A stretch of 64,000 nucleotides of DNA from Pseudomonas caspiana. Its GTDB lineage: Bacteria; Pseudomonadota; Gammaproteobacteria; Pseudomonadales; Pseudomonadaceae. The translations under genes and the position numbers were made by a program. Below, one piece after another: positions 17,355 to 28,200 of this stretch. The DNA is taken from positions 11,811-75,810 of the forward strand of contig NZ_LOHF01000023.1 of assembly GCF_002158995.1 (NCBI RefSeq), in the 5' to 3' direction. Position 1 is the first letter of the stretch. Each line of letters begins with the position of its first letter. The notes under the pieces were generated by a model that ran no database searches, was not told where the DNA came from, and was given only the letters and a program-made list of their open reading frames with translations.

Positions 17355-17801
17355 TCAGACCGGATGCTTCGGATCCACGGTAATCGGTGCCGACGGCTGG
17401 TGCTGTTCTTTCAACAGGTCACGAATCTCACCCAGCAGCAGTTCCTGCTTGGTTGGCGTCGGTGGCAGGGTGGGTGCCTTGGCTTCTTCGCGCTTGAGGC
17501 GATTGATCGCTTTCACGCCCATGAAGATGGCGAAGGCGACAATAATGAAGTCGATAACTGTCTGGATGAATTTGCCGTAAGCCAGCACTACCGCAGGGGC
17601 CGCGCCTTCTGCTGGTCTGAGGATGACGGCAAGATCACTGAAGTCCACACCGCCGATCAGCAGCCCGAGAGGCGGCATGATGACATCGCCGACGAACGAC
17701 GAAACGATCTTGCCGAATGCCGCACCAATGATGATACCGACGGCCATATCGACCACGTTACCTTTGACGGCAAAGGCTTTGAACTCGCTTAGTACGCTCA
17801 T
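17355..17801 (-). CDS. mscL: Large-conductance mechanosensitive channel
   Basis: A 148-residue inner-membrane protein that forms a homopentameric pore and opens under membrane tension to release solutes on osmotic downshock. The N-terminal amphipathic stretch and first transmembrane segment VVDMAVGIIIGAAFGKIV are diagnostic. The second membrane segment is FIIVAFAIFMGVKAIN, followed by a charged cytoplasmic bundle (KQELLLGEIRDLL). The length is slightly above the usual 136-140 because of a C-terminal tail. It is divergent from radA. Confidence 0.97.
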   Translation of the reverse strand: MSVLSEFKAFAVKGNVVDMAVGIIIGAAFGKIVSSFVGDVIMPPLGLLIGGVDFSDLAVILRPAEGAAPAVVLAYGKFIQTVIDFIIVAFAIFMGVKAINRLKREEAKAPTLPPTPTKQELLLGEIRDLLKEQHQPSAPITVDPKHPV

Positions 17802-17997
17802 GGGTCATTCCTTGTAACTGATGAGATTTGTCCAGTGCAGTGTATGTCAGCTGCACGCGTTGCGCTGGGCACCCTGCAATCGACCGGGCTTTTCTGACGA
17901 AGTTTTATGAAATTCCTCAAAAAGACAGCGCCACATGCTTACCGACGCGCTGGCGGCAGCTGCGTTATGATTGCCAACTTTTACCGACGGGGTTGTC

Positions 17998-19365
17998 ATG
18001 GCCAAGGCCAAACGTTTGTATGGCTGCACTGAGTGCGGCGCAACCTTTCCCAAGTGGGCCGGGCAGTGCAGCGAATGCGGTGCCTGGAACACACTGGTTG
18101 AAACCGTGCTGGAAAGCGGCAGCGCTGCGCCTCCGAGCGGGCGCTCCGGCTGGACCGGGCAGCAGACCCAGATCCGTACACTGGCTGAGGTCAGCGTCGA
18201 GGAAATCCCAAGGTTCTCCACTAACTCGGCCGAGTTGGACCGGGTATTGGGCGGCGGCCTGGTGGATGGCTCGGTGGTGCTGATCGGCGGTGATCCGGGG
18301 ATCGGCAAATCGACCATCCTTTTGCAGACACTGTGCAACATTGCCGAGCGTATGCCCGCTCTGTACGTCACCGGCGAAGAATCCCAGCAGCAAGTCGCGA
18401 TGCGCGCCCGTCGTCTGGGGCTGCCTCAGGACAAGCTGCAGGTCATGACTGAAACCTGTATCGAAAACATTATTGCCACCGCCAAGGTCGAAAAGCCCAA
18501 GGTTATGGTGATCGACTCGATCCAGACGATTTTCACCGAACAACTGCAATCTGCTCCGGGCGGCGTTTCGCAAGTCCGGGAAAGTGCGGCCTTGCTGGTG
18601 CGTTATGCCAAGCAAAGCGGTACGGCGATCTTTCTGGTAGGCCATGTCACTAAAGAGGGCGCATTGGCGGGACCGCGAGTGCTTGAGCACATGGTCGATA
18701 CGGTTCTGTACTTCGAGGGCGAATCCGACGGTCGTCTGCGATTGCTGCGCGCGGTGAAGAACCGCTTCGGTGCGGTCAACGAGCTGGGTGTATTCGGCAT
18801 GACGGACAAGGGGCTGAAAGAAGTCTCCAATCCGTCGGCGATCTTTCTGACTCGCGCTCAGGAAGAAGTCCCGGGAAGCGTGGTCATGGCGACCTGGGAA
18901 GGCACGCGGCCGATGCTGGTGGAAGTTCAGGCGTTGGTGGACGACAGCCACATGTCCAATCCGCGTCGCGTGACGTTGGGGCTGGATCAGAATCGTCTGG
19001 CGATGCTGCTGGCGGTCCTGCACCGTCACGGCGGCATTCCTACTCACGATCAGGATGTTTTCCTCAACGTGGTGGGTGGCGTCAAAGTCCTGGAAACTGC
19101 TTCGGATCTGGCATTGATGGCAGCGGTCATGTCCAGTTTGCGCAACCGTCCTCTGCCTCATGATTTGTTAGTGTTTGGCGAGGTCGGGCTGTCCGGCGAA
19201 GTCCGCCCGGTGCCGAGCGGCCAGGAGCGGCTCAAGGAAGCGGCCAAACACGGCTTCAAACGGGCGATCGTGCCCAAAGGCAACGCCCCGAAAGAAGCGC
19301 CACCGGGATTACAGATTATTGCGGTAACACGGCTGGAGCAGGCGCTGGATGCGTTGTTTGAGTGA
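17998..19365 (+). CDS. radA: DNA repair protein RadA
   Basis: A DnaB-like helicase that promotes branch migration during recombination. The 455-residue protein has an N-terminal zinc finger (C10, C13, C24, C27), a RecA-like ATPase with Walker A GGDPGIGKST (97-106), the RadA-specific KNRFG motif (254-258), and a C-terminal Lon-like domain (VFGEVGLSGEVRPV). The start at 17998 gives MAKAKRLYGC; an in-frame ATG nine codons upstream is less likely. Confidence 0.97.
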   Translation: MAKAKRLYGCTECGATFPKWAGQCSECGAWNTLVETVLESGSAAPPSGRSGWTGQQTQIRTLAEVSVEEIPRFSTNSAELDRVLGGGLVDGSVVLIGGDPGIGKSTILLQTLCNIAERMPALYVTGEESQQQVAMRARRLGLPQDKLQVMTETCIENIIATAKVEKPKVMVIDSIQTIFTEQLQSAPGGVSQVRESAALLVRYAKQSGTAIFLVGHVTKEGALAGPRVLEHMVDTVLYFEGESDGRLRLLRAVKNRFGAVNELGVFGMTDKGLKEVSNPSAIFLTRAQEEVPGSVVMATWEGTRPMLVEVQALVDDSHMSNPRRVTLGLDQNRLAMLLAVLHRHGGIPTHDQDVFLNVVGGVKVLETASDLALMAAVMSSLRNRPLPHDLLVFGEVGLSGEVRPVPSGQERLKEAAKHGFKRAIVPKGNAPKEAPPGLQIIAVTRLEQALDALFE

Positions 19366-19379
19366 CGTTCGAGAGGCCT

Positions 19380-19471
19380 TGTAGGAGCGCGCTTGCCCGC
19401 GATCAGGCCAGTGCATCAGATACAACCCCTGCGTCTGAAATACCGTCATCGCGGGCAAGCGCGCTCCTACA
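19380..19471. repeat. REPIN-like hairpin, family b variant
   Basis: Arms TGTAGGAGCGCGCTTGCCCG and the inverted copy, between convergent radA and mapZ. Confidence 0.88.
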
Positions 19472-19491
19472 GTTAAAAACCATGCGTATCC

Positions 19492-19860
19492 TTACACCTC
19501 AATCAACGCTGCCAGCTCCCGCTCCAGCTCATCATGATCAGCCAGGTTCAGTTCAACCAGCCTGCGCAGATGGCTGATGGAGTCCAGGGTGATCTGCTCA
19601 CAGACAAACCCCAACTGGCCGTTGTCATCGTGGGTCAGGCGTACGTCCATTTGCACATGCACTTCATTGCTTAACTTGATGTCGGCGTGGAAGGCCTGTC
19701 CGGTATCGGCCTGCCAAGGCTCCGGGCGCTCAATGAGCATGCCTTTGAGGGATAAATCGACAAGCTGGACCTGCCAGTTGCGGTCGCCCTGGCTGAGCGT
19801 GGTTTTCGCATCAAAGGCGATGCGTTTGAAGCGGCGGCGGTCATCGTTGGAGTCGGTCAT
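19492..19860 (-). CDS. mapZ: PilZ-domain c-di-GMP receptor MapZ-like
   Basis: A single PilZ domain of 122 residues. Both c-di-GMP-binding motifs are present: RRxxR (R9, R10, R13) and DxSxxG (D35, S37, G40). The sequence closely resembles P. aeruginosa PA4608/MapZ as I recall it, including the C-terminal helix with SISHLRRLVELNL. There it binds the chemotaxis methyltransferase CheR1 when loaded with c-di-GMP and changes flagellar reversal. Position beside radA and cstA agrees. A link with MorA, encoded about 6 kb away, is functional inference only. Confidence 0.88.
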   Translation of the reverse strand: MTDSNDDRRRFKRIAFDAKTTLSQGDRNWQVQLVDLSLKGMLIERPEPWQADTGQAFHADIKLSNEVHVQMDVRLTHDDNGQLGFVCEQITLDSISHLRRLVELNLADHDELERELAALIEV

Positions 19861-20154
19861 CGAATCACTTCTCTTGGAATCGTCTGACTTACAGTCAGCG
19901 GTTCAACGCCATTCAAGGCGTCGCCTGTAACGACGATAGTCCCGATCGCGATTTCCGGATAGTTTTCATAACCGGATTTACATTTCCTCTGCACTGAAGA
20001 GTACTTGCTGCCCGGTCTTTCCAATGAGCAGGTGATGGGCAAAAACTGCCTTGTCGGATCTTTTAGGGTCTAGACCATAGTGGGGGTGGCCTTTCGCTGT
20101 GGCAGAGCTAAACTCGCGTAGCTGGCCTTTCAGTCATCTGCTGGAATACAAAAA

Positions 20155-22230
20155 ATGAAAAATAATAATAGCCTCATGCGCCATGTGCCTTGGCTGATCG
20201 TTGCAATTATCGGGGCATGTGCCCTTGGGGTCGTGGCCTTGCGCCGCGGGGAAGCAATCAACGCCTTGTGGATCGTGGTCGCTGCGGTCGCCATCTACCT
20301 GGTCGCCTATCGTTATTACAGTTTGTTCATTGCCCGTCACGTGATGCAACTCGATCCGCTGCGGGCAACTCCAGCAGTGGTCAACAATGATGGTCTGGAC
20401 TACGTGCCGACCAACAAACACATTCTTTTCGGTCACCACTTTGCCGCTATCGCTGGCGCCGGACCTCTGGTCGGGCCAGTACTGGCTGCGCAAATGGGCT
20501 ATCTGCCCGGCACGCTCTGGCTAATTGCCGGTGTGGTTCTCGCCGGCGCGGTACAGGATTTCATGATCCTGTTCCTGTCCACACGCCGTAACGGTCGCTC
20601 GCTGGGCGACATGGTGCGTGAGGAAATGGGCCGTATCCCCGGCACTATCGCGCTGTTCGGCTGCTTCCTGATCATGATCATCATCCTCGCGGTGCTGGCC
20701 CTGATTGTGGTTAAAGCGCTGGCTGAAAGCCCTTGGGGGATGTTCACGGTCATGGCGACGATCCCTACCGCTATGTTCATGGGCATTTACATGCGCTACA
20801 TCCGGCCGGGTCGCATCGGGGAAATCTCCGTCATCGGCGTGGTGCTGTTGCTGCTCTCGATCTGGGCCGGTGGGCACATCGCTGCCAGCCCTGAGTGGGC
20901 GCCGCTGTTCACCTTTACCGGCGTGCAGATCACCTGGATGCTGGTCGGTTACGGTTTTGTCGCTGCCATGCTGCCGGTCTGGCTGCTACTGGCACCGCGT
21001 GACTATCTGTCGACCTTCCTGAAAATCGGCACCATCGTCGCTTTGGCCATCGGTATTCTGGTCCTCGCGCCTGAGCTGAAAATGCCTGCGTTGACTCAGT
21101 TCACTGACGGCACCGGTCCAGTCTGGAAAGGCACACTGTTCCCGTTCCTGTTCATCACCATCGCTTGTGGTGCAGTGTCCGGTTTCCATGCGCTGATTTC
21201 TTCCGGTACTACGCCGAAGCTGCTGGATAACGAAACCAACGCCCGTTACATCGGTTACGGCGGCATGCTCATGGAGTCCTTCGTGGCAATCATGGCCATG
21301 GTTGCAGCGTCGGTCATCGAGCCTGGCATCTACTTCGCCATGAACAGCCCTGCTGCAGTAGTGGGCAGTGATGTTGTGACAGTAGCGGCCACGATCACCA
21401 ACTGGGGCTTCGCCATCACGCCTGAGCAACTGACAGCGGTTGCCAAGGACATCGGTGAAAACACCGTTCTGGCCCGTGCCGGCGGTGCGCCGACTCTGGC
21501 GGTGGGTATCGCACAGATCCTGCACCAGGCCTTGCCGGGTGCTAGCACCATGGCGTTCTGGTACCACTTCGCAATTCTGTTTGAAGCGCTGTTTATTCTG
21601 ACGGCGGTTGACGCCGGTACTCGTGCCGGTCGCTTCATGCTGCAAGACCTGCTCGGCAGCTTTGTGCCAGCCCTGAAACGCACTGAGTCCTGGACGGCCA
21701 ACGCCATCGGCACCGGTGGTTGCGTGGCGCTGTGGGGGTACTTGCTGTATCAAGGCGTGATTGACCCACTGGGCGGCATCAACACCTTGTGGCCGCTGTT
21801 CGGTATCTCTAACCAGATGCTGGCAGGTATCGCTCTGATGCTGGCAACTGTTGTGCTGATCAAAATGAAACGCCAACGCTACATCTGGGTGACCATGCTG
21901 CCTGCGACCTGGCTCTTGATCTGCACCGTGACAGCGGGCTTCATCAAGCTGTTCGATAGCAACCCGGCTGTTGGTTTCCTGGCCTTGGCCAAGAAATACA
22001 GCACAGCGGCTGACGCAGGTCAGATTCTGGCTCCGGCCAAGACCATGGACCAGATGCAGCACGTCATCTTCAACGCGTACACCAACGCGACGCTGACGAT
22101 TCTGTTCCTGTTCGTGGTGTTCAGCATCCTGTTCTATGCGCTGAAAGTCGGCGTCGCGGCATGGGGCAACAAAGAGCGTACGGATAAAGAAGCGCCTTTC
22201 CAGGCGTTGACGACTCCGACCAACGTTTGA
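20155..22230 (+). CDS. cstA: CstA-family carbon starvation / pyruvate transporter
   Basis: Inner-membrane protein of 691 residues with many hydrophobic helices, from the CstA family; E. coli members import pyruvate and some peptides. Family hallmarks are FGHHFAAIAGAGPLVGPVLA near the N-terminus and CGAVSGFHALISSGTTPKLL in the middle. It is followed after 19 bases by the small ybdD gene, the usual partnership. The start is at 20155 with only a weak RBS; an ATG seven codons later is an alternative. The 290 bases upstream hold no gene. Confidence 0.95.
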   Translation: MKNNNSLMRHVPWLIVAIIGACALGVVALRRGEAINALWIVVAAVAIYLVAYRYYSLFIARHVMQLDPLRATPAVVNNDGLDYVPTNKHILFGHHFAAIAGAGPLVGPVLAAQMGYLPGTLWLIAGVVLAGAVQDFMILFLSTRRNGRSLGDMVREEMGRIPGTIALFGCFLIMIIILAVLALIVVKALAESPWGMFTVMATIPTAMFMGIYMRYIRPGRIGEISVIGVVLLLLSIWAGGHIAASPEWAPLFTFTGVQITWMLVGYGFVAAMLPVWLLLAPRDYLSTFLKIGTIVALAIGILVLAPELKMPALTQFTDGTGPVWKGTLFPFLFITIACGAVSGFHALISSGTTPKLLDNETNARYIGYGGMLMESFVAIMAMVAASVIEPGIYFAMNSPAAVVGSDVVTVAATITNWGFAITPEQLTAVAKDIGENTVLARAGGAPTLAVGIAQILHQALPGASTMAFWYHFAILFEALFILTAVDAGTRAGRFMLQDLLGSFVPALKRTESWTANAIGTGGCVALWGYLLYQGVIDPLGGINTLWPLFGISNQMLAGIALMLATVVLIKMKRQRYIWVTMLPATWLLICTVTAGFIKLFDSNPAVGFLALAKKYSTAADAGQILAPAKTMDQMQHVIFNAYTNATLTILFLFVVFSILFYALKVGVAAWGNKERTDKEAPFQALTTPTNV

Positions 22231-22249
22231 AAGACGCGAGGATCTGCAT

Positions 22250-22447
22250 ATGTTCAACGACCTGAGTCGCCTCGGGAAATACCTCGGTCAGGCAGCGCGT
22301 CTGATGGTGGGCATGCCTGACTATGACAATTACGTCGCGCATATGCAGGTCAAACACCCTGACAAGCCGATGATGGATTACGAAACGTTCTTCCGGGAAC
22401 GCCAGGAAGCCCGTTATGGCGGCAAGGGTGGGCCTAAATGCTGTTAA
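22250..22447 (+). CDS. YbdD/YjiX family small protein (DUF466)
   Basis: A 65-residue soluble protein with the family pattern: LGKYLGQAARLMVGMPDYDN, then HPDKPMMDYETFFRERQEAR and a Cys-Cys end. Genes of this family almost always follow cstA or btsT, and the protein is thought to support transporter activity. RBS GAGGA precedes the ATG. A REPIN separates it from the next gene. Confidence 0.92.
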   Translation: MFNDLSRLGKYLGQAARLMVGMPDYDNYVAHMQVKHPDKPMMDYETFFRERQEARYGGKGGPKCC

Positions 22448-22474
22448 TAGATTGATTAACAGAAGGCGTTAACC

Positions 22475-22559
22475 TGTGGGAGCGGTGCTTGCCCGCGATA
22501 AGCCCAAACCGGTATTTGAGACTGGGTTGGGCTTATCGCGGGCAAGCACCGCTCCCACA
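22475..22559. repeat. REPIN-like hairpin, family b
   Basis: Nearly perfect arms TGTGGGAGCGGTGCTTGCCC and inverted copy, extending into GCGATAAGCCCAA. It sits between co-directional ybdD and yjiA, so it could affect mRNA stability or read-through. Confidence 0.92.
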
Positions 22560-22593
22560 CTGTTTTGTGTAGTTTGAAATGACAGGAGCATCC

Positions 22594-23571
22594 ATGACCA
22601 CCCCGCAACCCATCCCCGTCACGGTCCTCAGCGGCTTCCTCGGCGCGGGCAAGACCACGTTGCTGCGTCATCTGCTCAAGACTGAGCACGGCCTGAAAAT
22701 CGCCGTGATCGAAAACGAATTCAGTGATGCCGGTATCGATACCCAATTGCTGGGCGCCGAACCTGTGCAAGTCATGACCCTCTCCAATGGCTGCGTCTGC
22801 TGCACCATCCACACCGACCTGACCAAAGCCCTGTTTCTGCTGCTGGAGCGGCTGGACAGCGGCGAGATTGCGTTTGATCGTCTGGTGATCGAGTGCACTG
22901 GCCTGGCCGATCCGGCACCTGTCGCGCAGACCTTTTTCATCGATGAAGAGTTGCGCGAGCGCTACATCCTCGACGGCATCATCACCTTGGTCGACGCTGC
23001 GAATGCCGACACGCATTTGGCCCAGACCATCGCCCAGGCGCAGATTGGTTTTGCCGACCGTCTGTTGGTGAGCAAGCGTGATCTGGTGGACGACGCCACA
23101 TTCGACGCCCTCAGCGCTCGACTGACCCGTATCAACCGCCGCGCACCGATTCGTGTGGTCGAGCATGGCCAGATTGATCTGGCTGAATTGCTGGATGTGC
23201 GAGGCTTTAACCTGAATGCCGACTTGGGCGGCGGCATGACTTTGCGTCCGCTGGCCCCGGCCGGTAACGCCATTGACCGTATCTCCAGCCTCGTCCTGCG
23301 TACCGACGAACCGCTGGATATCGAGAAACTCAGCGAGTTCATGAACGAACTGCTTGAAGAACATGGGCAACAGCTGTTGCGCTACAAAGGCGTGTTGAAT
23401 ATTGCGGGAGAGCCTAAGCGTATGGTGTTTCAGGGCGTGCTGAAGCTGTATGGCTTTGACTGGGATACGGAATGGGCGGAAGGCGAAAAGCGCGAAAGTG
23501 TGATTGTTTTTATCGCTGATGAACTGCCGGAAGAGAAGATCCGGGCGGGGTTTGCCAAAGTCGCAGGCTGA
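22594..23571 (+). CDS. yjiA: CobW/COG0523 GTPase, YjiA type
   Basis: A metal-binding G3E GTPase of 325 residues. The Walker A motif is GFLGAGKTTLL, the metal-binding motif GCVCCT (the CxCC signature), the Walker B-like stretch ECTGLADPAPV, and the specificity loop SKRDLV. A CobW C-terminal domain follows. Proteins of this group act as metal chaperones or insertases; the target is not known. The ATG at 22594 has CAGGAG upstream; another ATG five codons earlier is poorer. Gene order cstA-ybdD-yjiA-glyA matches my memory of PA4606-PA4602. Confidence 0.9.
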   Translation: MTTPQPIPVTVLSGFLGAGKTTLLRHLLKTEHGLKIAVIENEFSDAGIDTQLLGAEPVQVMTLSNGCVCCTIHTDLTKALFLLLERLDSGEIAFDRLVIECTGLADPAPVAQTFFIDEELRERYILDGIITLVDAANADTHLAQTIAQAQIGFADRLLVSKRDLVDDATFDALSARLTRINRRAPIRVVEHGQIDLAELLDVRGFNLNADLGGGMTLRPLAPAGNAIDRISSLVLRTDEPLDIEKLSEFMNELLEEHGQQLLRYKGVLNIAGEPKRMVFQGVLKLYGFDWDTEWAEGEKRESVIVFIADELPEEKIRAGFAKVAG

Positions 23572-23581
23572 ACAGTATCCC

Positions 23582-23670
23582 TGTAGGAGTGAGCTTGCTC
23601 GCGATAGCGTTCTATCAGTCACAAAATAATCGGCTGACAGGCCGCTATCGCGAGCAAGCTCACTCCTACA
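23582..23670. repeat. REPIN-like hairpin, family f
   Basis: Arms TGTAGGAGTGAGCTTGCTCG and exact inverted copy, with CGATAGCG at the inner edge. It lies between convergent yjiA and glyA. Confidence 0.92.
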
Positions 23671-23720
23671 GGTCCGATGTTGATTGCAATGCAGCGTTTC
23701 AGATCAAATACGGCGCCCAC

Positions 23721-23750
23721 AAAAAGCCCGGCTTAAAAGCCGGGCTTTTT
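23721..23750 (-). terminator. Bidirectional terminator between yjiA and glyA
   Basis: AAAAAGCCCGGCTT and its complement form a strong stem with A-run and T-run on the two sides. It sits 24 bases after the glyA stop on the minus strand. Confidence 0.9.
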
Positions 23751-23773
23751 GTTACTGCTGCAAACGGGGCTGA

Positions 23774-25027
23774 TTAAGCGCCGTATACCGGCAGCTTCGC
23801 GCAGATGGCTTTTACTTTTTCACGTACTGCATCGATCACGGCTTCGTTGTTCAGGTCCGCCAAGATGTCGCAGATCCAGGTTGCCAGTTCTTTGCACTCT
23901 GCCTCTTTGAAGCCGCGAGTAGTGACTGCCGGTGTGCCGAAGCGCAGGCCGGAAGTGACGAACGGGGAGCGTGGGTCGTTAGGTACGGAGTTCTTGTTCA
24001 CGGTGATGAAGGCGCGACCCAGGGCAGCGTCTGCGTCTTTACCGGAGATGTCCTGCTTGATCAGCGAGAGCAGGAACAGGTGGTTTTCAGTACCGCCGGA
24101 AACCACGTCGAAACCGCGCTCGATGAATACACCGGCCATGGCCTTGGCGTTTTTCACGACTTGTTGCTGGTAAGCCTTGAACTCAGGCTGCAGTGCTTCC
24201 TTGAAGCACACGGCCTTGGCGGCGATGACGTGCTCAAGCGGGCCGCCCTGGGCGCCTGGGAACACAGCAGAGTTCAGTTTCTTCTCGATGTCGGCGTTGG
24301 CGCGAGCCAGGATCAGGCCGCCACGTGGACCGCGCAGGGTTTTGTGCGTGGTGGTGGTCACGACGTCAGCGAAAGGCACCGGGTTCGGGTAAACGCCAGC
24401 AGCAACCAGACCGGCTACGTGAGCCATGTCGACGAACAGGTATGCGCCAACCTTGTCAGCGATAGCGCGGAAGCGCGGGAAGTCGAGGATCTGCGAGTAG
24501 GCAGAGAAACCAGCCACGATCATTTTTGGTTTGTGTTCAACGGCCAGACGCTCGACTTCGTCGTAGTCGATCATGCCATTGGCGTCGATGCCGTACTGAA
24601 CAGCGTTGTACAGCTTGCCCGACGAGCTGACACTGGCGCCGTGGGTCAGGTGACCGCCGTGGGCGAGGCTCATGCCCAGAATGGTGTCGCCACCTTGCAG
24701 CAGAGCCAGATAAACCGCGCTGTTGGCTTGCGAGCCAGCGTGCGGCTGAACGTTGGCGTAGTCAGCGCCGAACAGTTCTTTGGCACGGTCGATGGCCAGT
24801 TGCTCAACCACGTCGACGTATTCGCAGCCACCGTAGTAACGCTTGCCTGGATAGCCTTCAGCGTATTTGTTGGTCAGGACCGAACCCTGAGCTTCCATCA
24901 CCGCTGGGCTGGTGTAGTTTTCCGAAGCGATCAGCTCGATGTGCTCTTCCTGGCGCAGGGCTTCTTGCTCCATCGCGGCGAAGAGATCGGAGTCGTACTT
25001 GGCGAGAGTCAAATCACGGCTGAACAT
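23774..25027 (-). CDS. glyA: Serine hydroxymethyltransferase
   Basis: PLP-dependent enzyme that interconverts serine and glycine while charging tetrahydrofolate with a one-carbon unit. It has 417 residues, the normal length. The PLP-lysine motif VVTTTTHKTLRGPRGG is present, with ELIASENYTSPAV and NKYAEGYPGKRYYGG near the N-terminus. The start at 25027 (MFSRDLTL) has TTGAGGA upstream; the ATG four codons earlier is not needed. P. aeruginosa carries several glyA copies, and this one sits at the PA4602 position. Confidence 0.97.
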   Translation of the reverse strand: MFSRDLTLAKYDSDLFAAMEQEALRQEEHIELIASENYTSPAVMEAQGSVLTNKYAEGYPGKRYYGGCEYVDVVEQLAIDRAKELFGADYANVQPHAGSQANSAVYLALLQGGDTILGMSLAHGGHLTHGASVSSSGKLYNAVQYGIDANGMIDYDEVERLAVEHKPKMIVAGFSAYSQILDFPRFRAIADKVGAYLFVDMAHVAGLVAAGVYPNPVPFADVVTTTTHKTLRGPRGGLILARANADIEKKLNSAVFPGAQGGPLEHVIAAKAVCFKEALQPEFKAYQQQVVKNAKAMAGVFIERGFDVVSGGTENHLFLLSLIKQDISGKDADAALGRAFITVNKNSVPNDPRSPFVTSGLRFGTPAVTTRGFKEAECKELATWICDILADLNNEAVIDAVREKVKAICAKLPVYGA

Positions 25028-25223
25028 GGCGGTCCTCAAGGATCGGGGCAGAAAAGGGGGGCATTCTAACTCATTGGCTTTTATCTGGCATATGAAAGGC
25101 AGTCATGTGCTGGACAAGTGGTGTTCATCTGAAGCGCCGCACCCATCGAATAGAATTGCGGTTTCCATGTGGCAGGCTTGTGCGCGTTAAGGCTGGATCC
25201 GATTCACTTTAGATCGCGGCTAG

Positions 25224-25252
25224 CCTTATCGCGGGCAAGCCTCGCTCCCACA
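25224..25252. repeat. Solo REP half-element, family b
   Basis: CTTATCGCGGGCAAGCCTCG followed by CTCCCACA is a single right arm just after the morA stop, without a left partner. Confidence 0.65.
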
Positions 25253-25265
25253 GAAGCATTCCAGG

Positions 25266-28200
25266 TCAGTCAAACATGAACAGCGCGTTATCACTGTACT
25301 GCGCTTCGAACCGGCTGGGCGGCATCGGGCGGCCGAACAGGTAGCCTTGCACTTCGTCACAGCCATGCTCGCGGAGGAACTCTAGCTGCTCGTGCGTTTC
25401 GACGCCCTCGGCAATTACCGCCAGATTCAAGCTGTGTGCCATGGCGATAATGGCGCGCGCGATCTGTGCGTCCTGTTCACCGGAGGGCAGGCCGTCAACG
25501 AAGGTGCGGTCAATTTTGAGGATGTCGATAGGGAACTGCTTGAGGTAGTTCAGCGACGAATAACCGGTGCCGAAGTCGTCTACCGCGATGCTCAGGCCCA
25601 GACGCTTGAGGCCGTCGAGGATATGCATCGCCACGCCCACTTCGCGCATCAGAATACTTTCGGTCAGTTCCAGCTCAAGGCAGGCCGGTGACAGACCGGT
25701 TTCCTGAAGAATATTGGCAATCCGGTTACCTAGCTGACCGTCGGCGAATTGCCGTGCAGAGATGTTGACCGAGACCTTGGGGACACGGACCTTGGCCTTA
25801 TGCCATGCCTTGAGCTGGCGGCAAGCTTCGGTCAGCACCCAGTCGCCGACTTCCACCACCAGCCCCAGTTCTTCAAGGACCGGAATGAACTCGTTGGGCG
25901 AGACCAGCCCGCGGCGCGGATGGCGCCAGCGCAAAAGAGCTTCGGCTCCGGTCAGGCGTTTGCCGTCGCCGCTGAACTGCGGTTGGTAGAACAGGGTGAA
26001 TTCCTGCTGTTCCAGGGCGTGACGCAAATCGCTCTCCAGCTCCAGGCGCTCCAACGCTGAGGCGTTCATGTCGGCCTGATAGAACTGGAAGTTGTTTTTG
26101 CCGTTTTCCTTGGCGTGATACATCGCGGTGTCGGCGTTTTTCATCAACTGGCTCAGCTCGTTGCCGTCCTGAGGGCTGAGAGCGATGCCGATACTGGCGG
26201 TCACGAAGAATTCTCGACCTTCAAGGACGAACGGCGTCACCAGACTATTAAGGATCTGCTCGGCAACATGAATGGCACGGTTCAGGGCCAGTTCGCGGGT
26301 CGAACTCGGTTGTAGCAGCAAGGTGAACTCGTCGCCACCCATCCGCGCGACCGTATCGTCATCGGCCACGCAAGCCAGCAGGCGTGTGGCCATTTCCTTG
26401 AGCATGCGATCACCGGCCGCGTGCCCGAGGGAGTCGTTGATCGGCTTGAAACGATCCAGATCGAGGAACATCAACACAACCCATGCATTTTGCCGCTCTG
26501 CCTGTTGCAGCGCCGAGTGCAGGCGGTCCTGGAAGAGCGAGCGGTTGGGCAGGTGAGTAAGGGCGTCGTAATAAGCCAGACGATGGATGCGCTGCTCACT
26601 CGCCTTGCGTTCGCTGATGTCGGTAAAGAAGCACACGTAGCTGGCCAGATCACCTTCGTCATCCAGTACTGCGGTAATGCCAACCCACGCGGGGTAATGT
26701 TCTTCATTGCGACGCTTGAGCCAGACTTCGCCTTCCCAACTGCTGTGCTGATTCAGCTGTTTGACGATGTAGCGCAGGTGCGCTTCCTGTTGGTTGTCGA
26801 CGGTCAGCATGGTCGGCAACTGGTCAAGCACTTGAGCTGCTTCGTAACCGCTCACCCGGCTGAACGCTTCGTTGGTTTGTACGATATAGCCCGCAGGATC
26901 GGTAATCAGGATTGCAGATGTCGAGTGCTCGAATACGGTCGCGGCCATGCGCAGGTCTTTTTCAGCCCGACGTTGCTGGCTGATGTCGCGGCCGACGCCG
27001 AGAATGCCTTCGAAGGTGCCTTGATCGTCCCAGACCAGCACCAGTCGCAATTCAATGGGGATTTTTCGTCCATCGGCGCGCAGGCAGTCGAACAGGAATA
27101 ACTGGGTCGGAATTTCATAGCGCAGGGCTGCCAGTGCTTCCGGCTTTTTCAGCACCTTGCGGATACGCTCCATCAGCCCGTATACGCCGGCCAGTTGCTG
27201 CGGATTGGCAACGGTGGATTTCCAGCCATGCTTGAGAATCCACTCGGCGCTGTAGCCCAGTACGCTCTGCACTGAAGGGCTGACATAGTTGGGCGTGAGT
27301 TTGCTGTCGGTGGAGAAGATTACGTCGCTGATACTTTCGGCCAGCATGCGGTAGCGCTGTTCGCTGTCACGCAGGGATTCACTGGCTTCCAGTTGCTCGG
27401 TGATGTCTTTGGCGACGCCAATAATGCGTGTGACCTGATCATCAAGATCCCTGGAAAGCGCTTGCTCACGGATATCGAAACGTCGCCATTTATCATCGCG
27501 GGCACGAAAGCGCAGTTGGCATTGCAGGAGTTCGCTATGGCCCCGGTGGCGTTGGCGCAAACGCATGTCCTGATAGCTTTTGGCGTCATCGGGGTGCAGC
27601 AGCATTTCCCAGAAAAACTCGCCCATGCGCAGCAGTTCGGTTCTGCTGTAGCCAAGTGTCTGGCCCAGGTTGTGGTTGCTATAGATCATCCGCTGGCTCA
27701 GAACGTCCTGAACATACAGATGATCGGGTACGGTGCGGACCACATTCGACCAGAACCCTTCACGCTCCTGCTGCGACAGCTCGATCCGCTTGCGACTGGT
27801 GATGTCGCCAATACTCAGAATAACGGCATTGAGGTCTTCGCGGTCTTCAGGCAGTCGCAATACCAGCCACAGGTGCTGATCTTCACCGCGATCCTGAGTC
27901 AGGCGGATTTCGATCTCCAGTTGATCCTTTTTGGAAAGCAGGCCATGAATCAACGCTTGGCCAATACCTTGCCGACCGCGCTGACAGCCTTCGATCAAGT
28001 ACTGCCAGGCCTGCTCACTGGATTGAACATTGAGCAGGCTCAGTGCGACCTGATTGACTTCAGTGATGCGTATTTTGTGCAGGAGTGCATTCAACTGCCC
28101 GGGCTGCGCCTTGAGCAGTGCGTCCAGGTCTTCACCGGTCTCGATTTGCAAAGTTTCGAGGTAACCAGGCAGGGCGGACATATCCAGCACACAGATCGCT

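Noticed and set aside
20986..22257. Minus-strand open frame opposite cstA
   Set aside because: Antisense shadow of a membrane-protein gene; no domain, no RBS.
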